Part shown: positions 63,477 through 64,000 of the stretch, piece after piece | How positions within the stretch are numbered: the first letter of the stretch is position 1 | Layout: each line of letters opens with the position of its first letter | From: Penelope pileata | Lineage: Eukaryota; Chordata; Aves; Galliformes; Cracidae | Assembly (NCBI GenBank): GCA_013396635.1 | Contig: WBMW01003131.1 | Coordinates: 1-64,000, forward strand | Length of the DNA: 64,000 nucleotides | Direction of reading: 5' to 3' | The notes under the pieces: model-generated | Databases searched by the model: none | What the model was told of the DNA's origin: nothing | What the model saw: only the letters and a program-made list of their open reading frames with translations | Made by a program: the position numbers and the translations under genes

Positions 63477-64000
63477 CTAGGAGCAACAAAATCATTAACC
63501 AAAGACAGGACCCTTCTGAAAAGCCATTTTTCTCTCGTGTTCAGTCCAGCAATCTGGTTTCAGCCCCAGGGGGCTGGGAGGAATTCCTAGCAGGCGCAGT
63601 GAAACCCGGGACCAGACAACATTCAACTGGTTCCATGTTTTATCCTGAAGTCAATGGCCAGCCCATGCTGGTGGCCACCCCCCCAGCCCTTGTCGAACAC
63701 AAGCCGCCAGGGAGGCAGCCGCCTGCAGTGCGGGAGCTGGCAGGGCGCTGCCTGACGGCCCTGCGCACAGCGCAGCGGCAGGGACGTGCTCAGGAAATGA
63801 ACAGGTGTAAAACAAACTCGCAGCTGTTTGCATTTGGTCATGCAGTAACTGTCACGGAAAAAAGCAAACTGTAGATGGCTTCAGCTTTTACAAAAAGATC
63901 ATCTGAAAAGTGCTCTTCTGATGCTCCTTCCTTGGATCCACAGTCAGCCAACACGCAGCCCTGCTCACAGCACACAGACCGTGTCCTGTTACAGCTCCGC
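63477..64000 (-). other. HMCN1: HMCN1 intron, running off the window
   Basis: No Ig motif or exon is seen in the last 524 bases. A GC-rich patch at 63660-63790 gives chance open frames. Confidence 0.75.

Noticed and set aside
1..64000. CRISPR arrays, tRNA or rRNA genes, operons
   Set aside because: None found; the DNA is vertebrate nuclear sequence and the tandem repeats present are short microsatellites.

Overview
The window is vertebrate nuclear DNA, almost certainly from a bird and probably a galliform. It has large genes with short exons in AT-rich introns, and its repeats are dominated by CR1 LINE fragments, including the avian-type 3' end built from an 'attctatg'-like octamer. I see no bacterial-type genes, operons, CRISPR arrays or RNA genes.

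One gene explains nearly all coding signal: the 3' portion of HMCN1 (hemicentin-1), a giant extracellular-matrix protein, on the minus strand. Transcription runs from high to low coordinates. The 5' half (VWA domain and earlier Ig repeats) lies beyond base 64000. I could place 58 consecutive exons, numbered w1 (63476) to w58 (stop at 5926), about 9.19 kb of coding sequence or roughly 3,060 residues. Every splice phase agrees except at one assembly N. Domain order is 21 Ig (I-set-like) repeats (63476-27790), six thrombospondin type-1 repeats (27295-21414), a nidogen G2 beta-barrel (21005-16711), eight EGF-like modules (15739-7314) with a Tyr-rich linker after the sixth, and a fibulin-type C-terminal domain (6292-5926). 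This is the HMCN1 layout and the tail is strongly HMCN1-like.

The domain order suggests a long Ig rod carrying adhesive and matrix-assembly modules at its C-terminus. All Ig domain boundaries and all TSP1 exons are phase 1, so whole domains form symmetric, skippable units.

The rest is intron or intergenic sequence. Bases 1 to about 4950 lie downstream of HMCN1 and hold no gene I can support, only a CR1 fragment near 3.4 kb. CR1 fragments also sit at 29.98-30.34, 34.64-34.95, 41.77-43.08 (a three-piece cluster with reverse-transcriptase coding remnants), 47.5-48.18, about 55.35 and 56.59-56.86 kb. Two GC-rich blocks (22.4-23.06 and 52.1-52.86 kb) look like degenerate LTR-derived DNA, at low confidence.

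I found no new multi-gene system. The most interesting points are inside HMCN1: two GC-AG introns, a TSP1 repeat lacking its O-fucose acceptor, a divergent EGF module broken by an assembly N, a furin-like RTRR site after a Tyr-rich linker, three RGD tripeptides, and an acceptor placed after a T10A10 palindrome.
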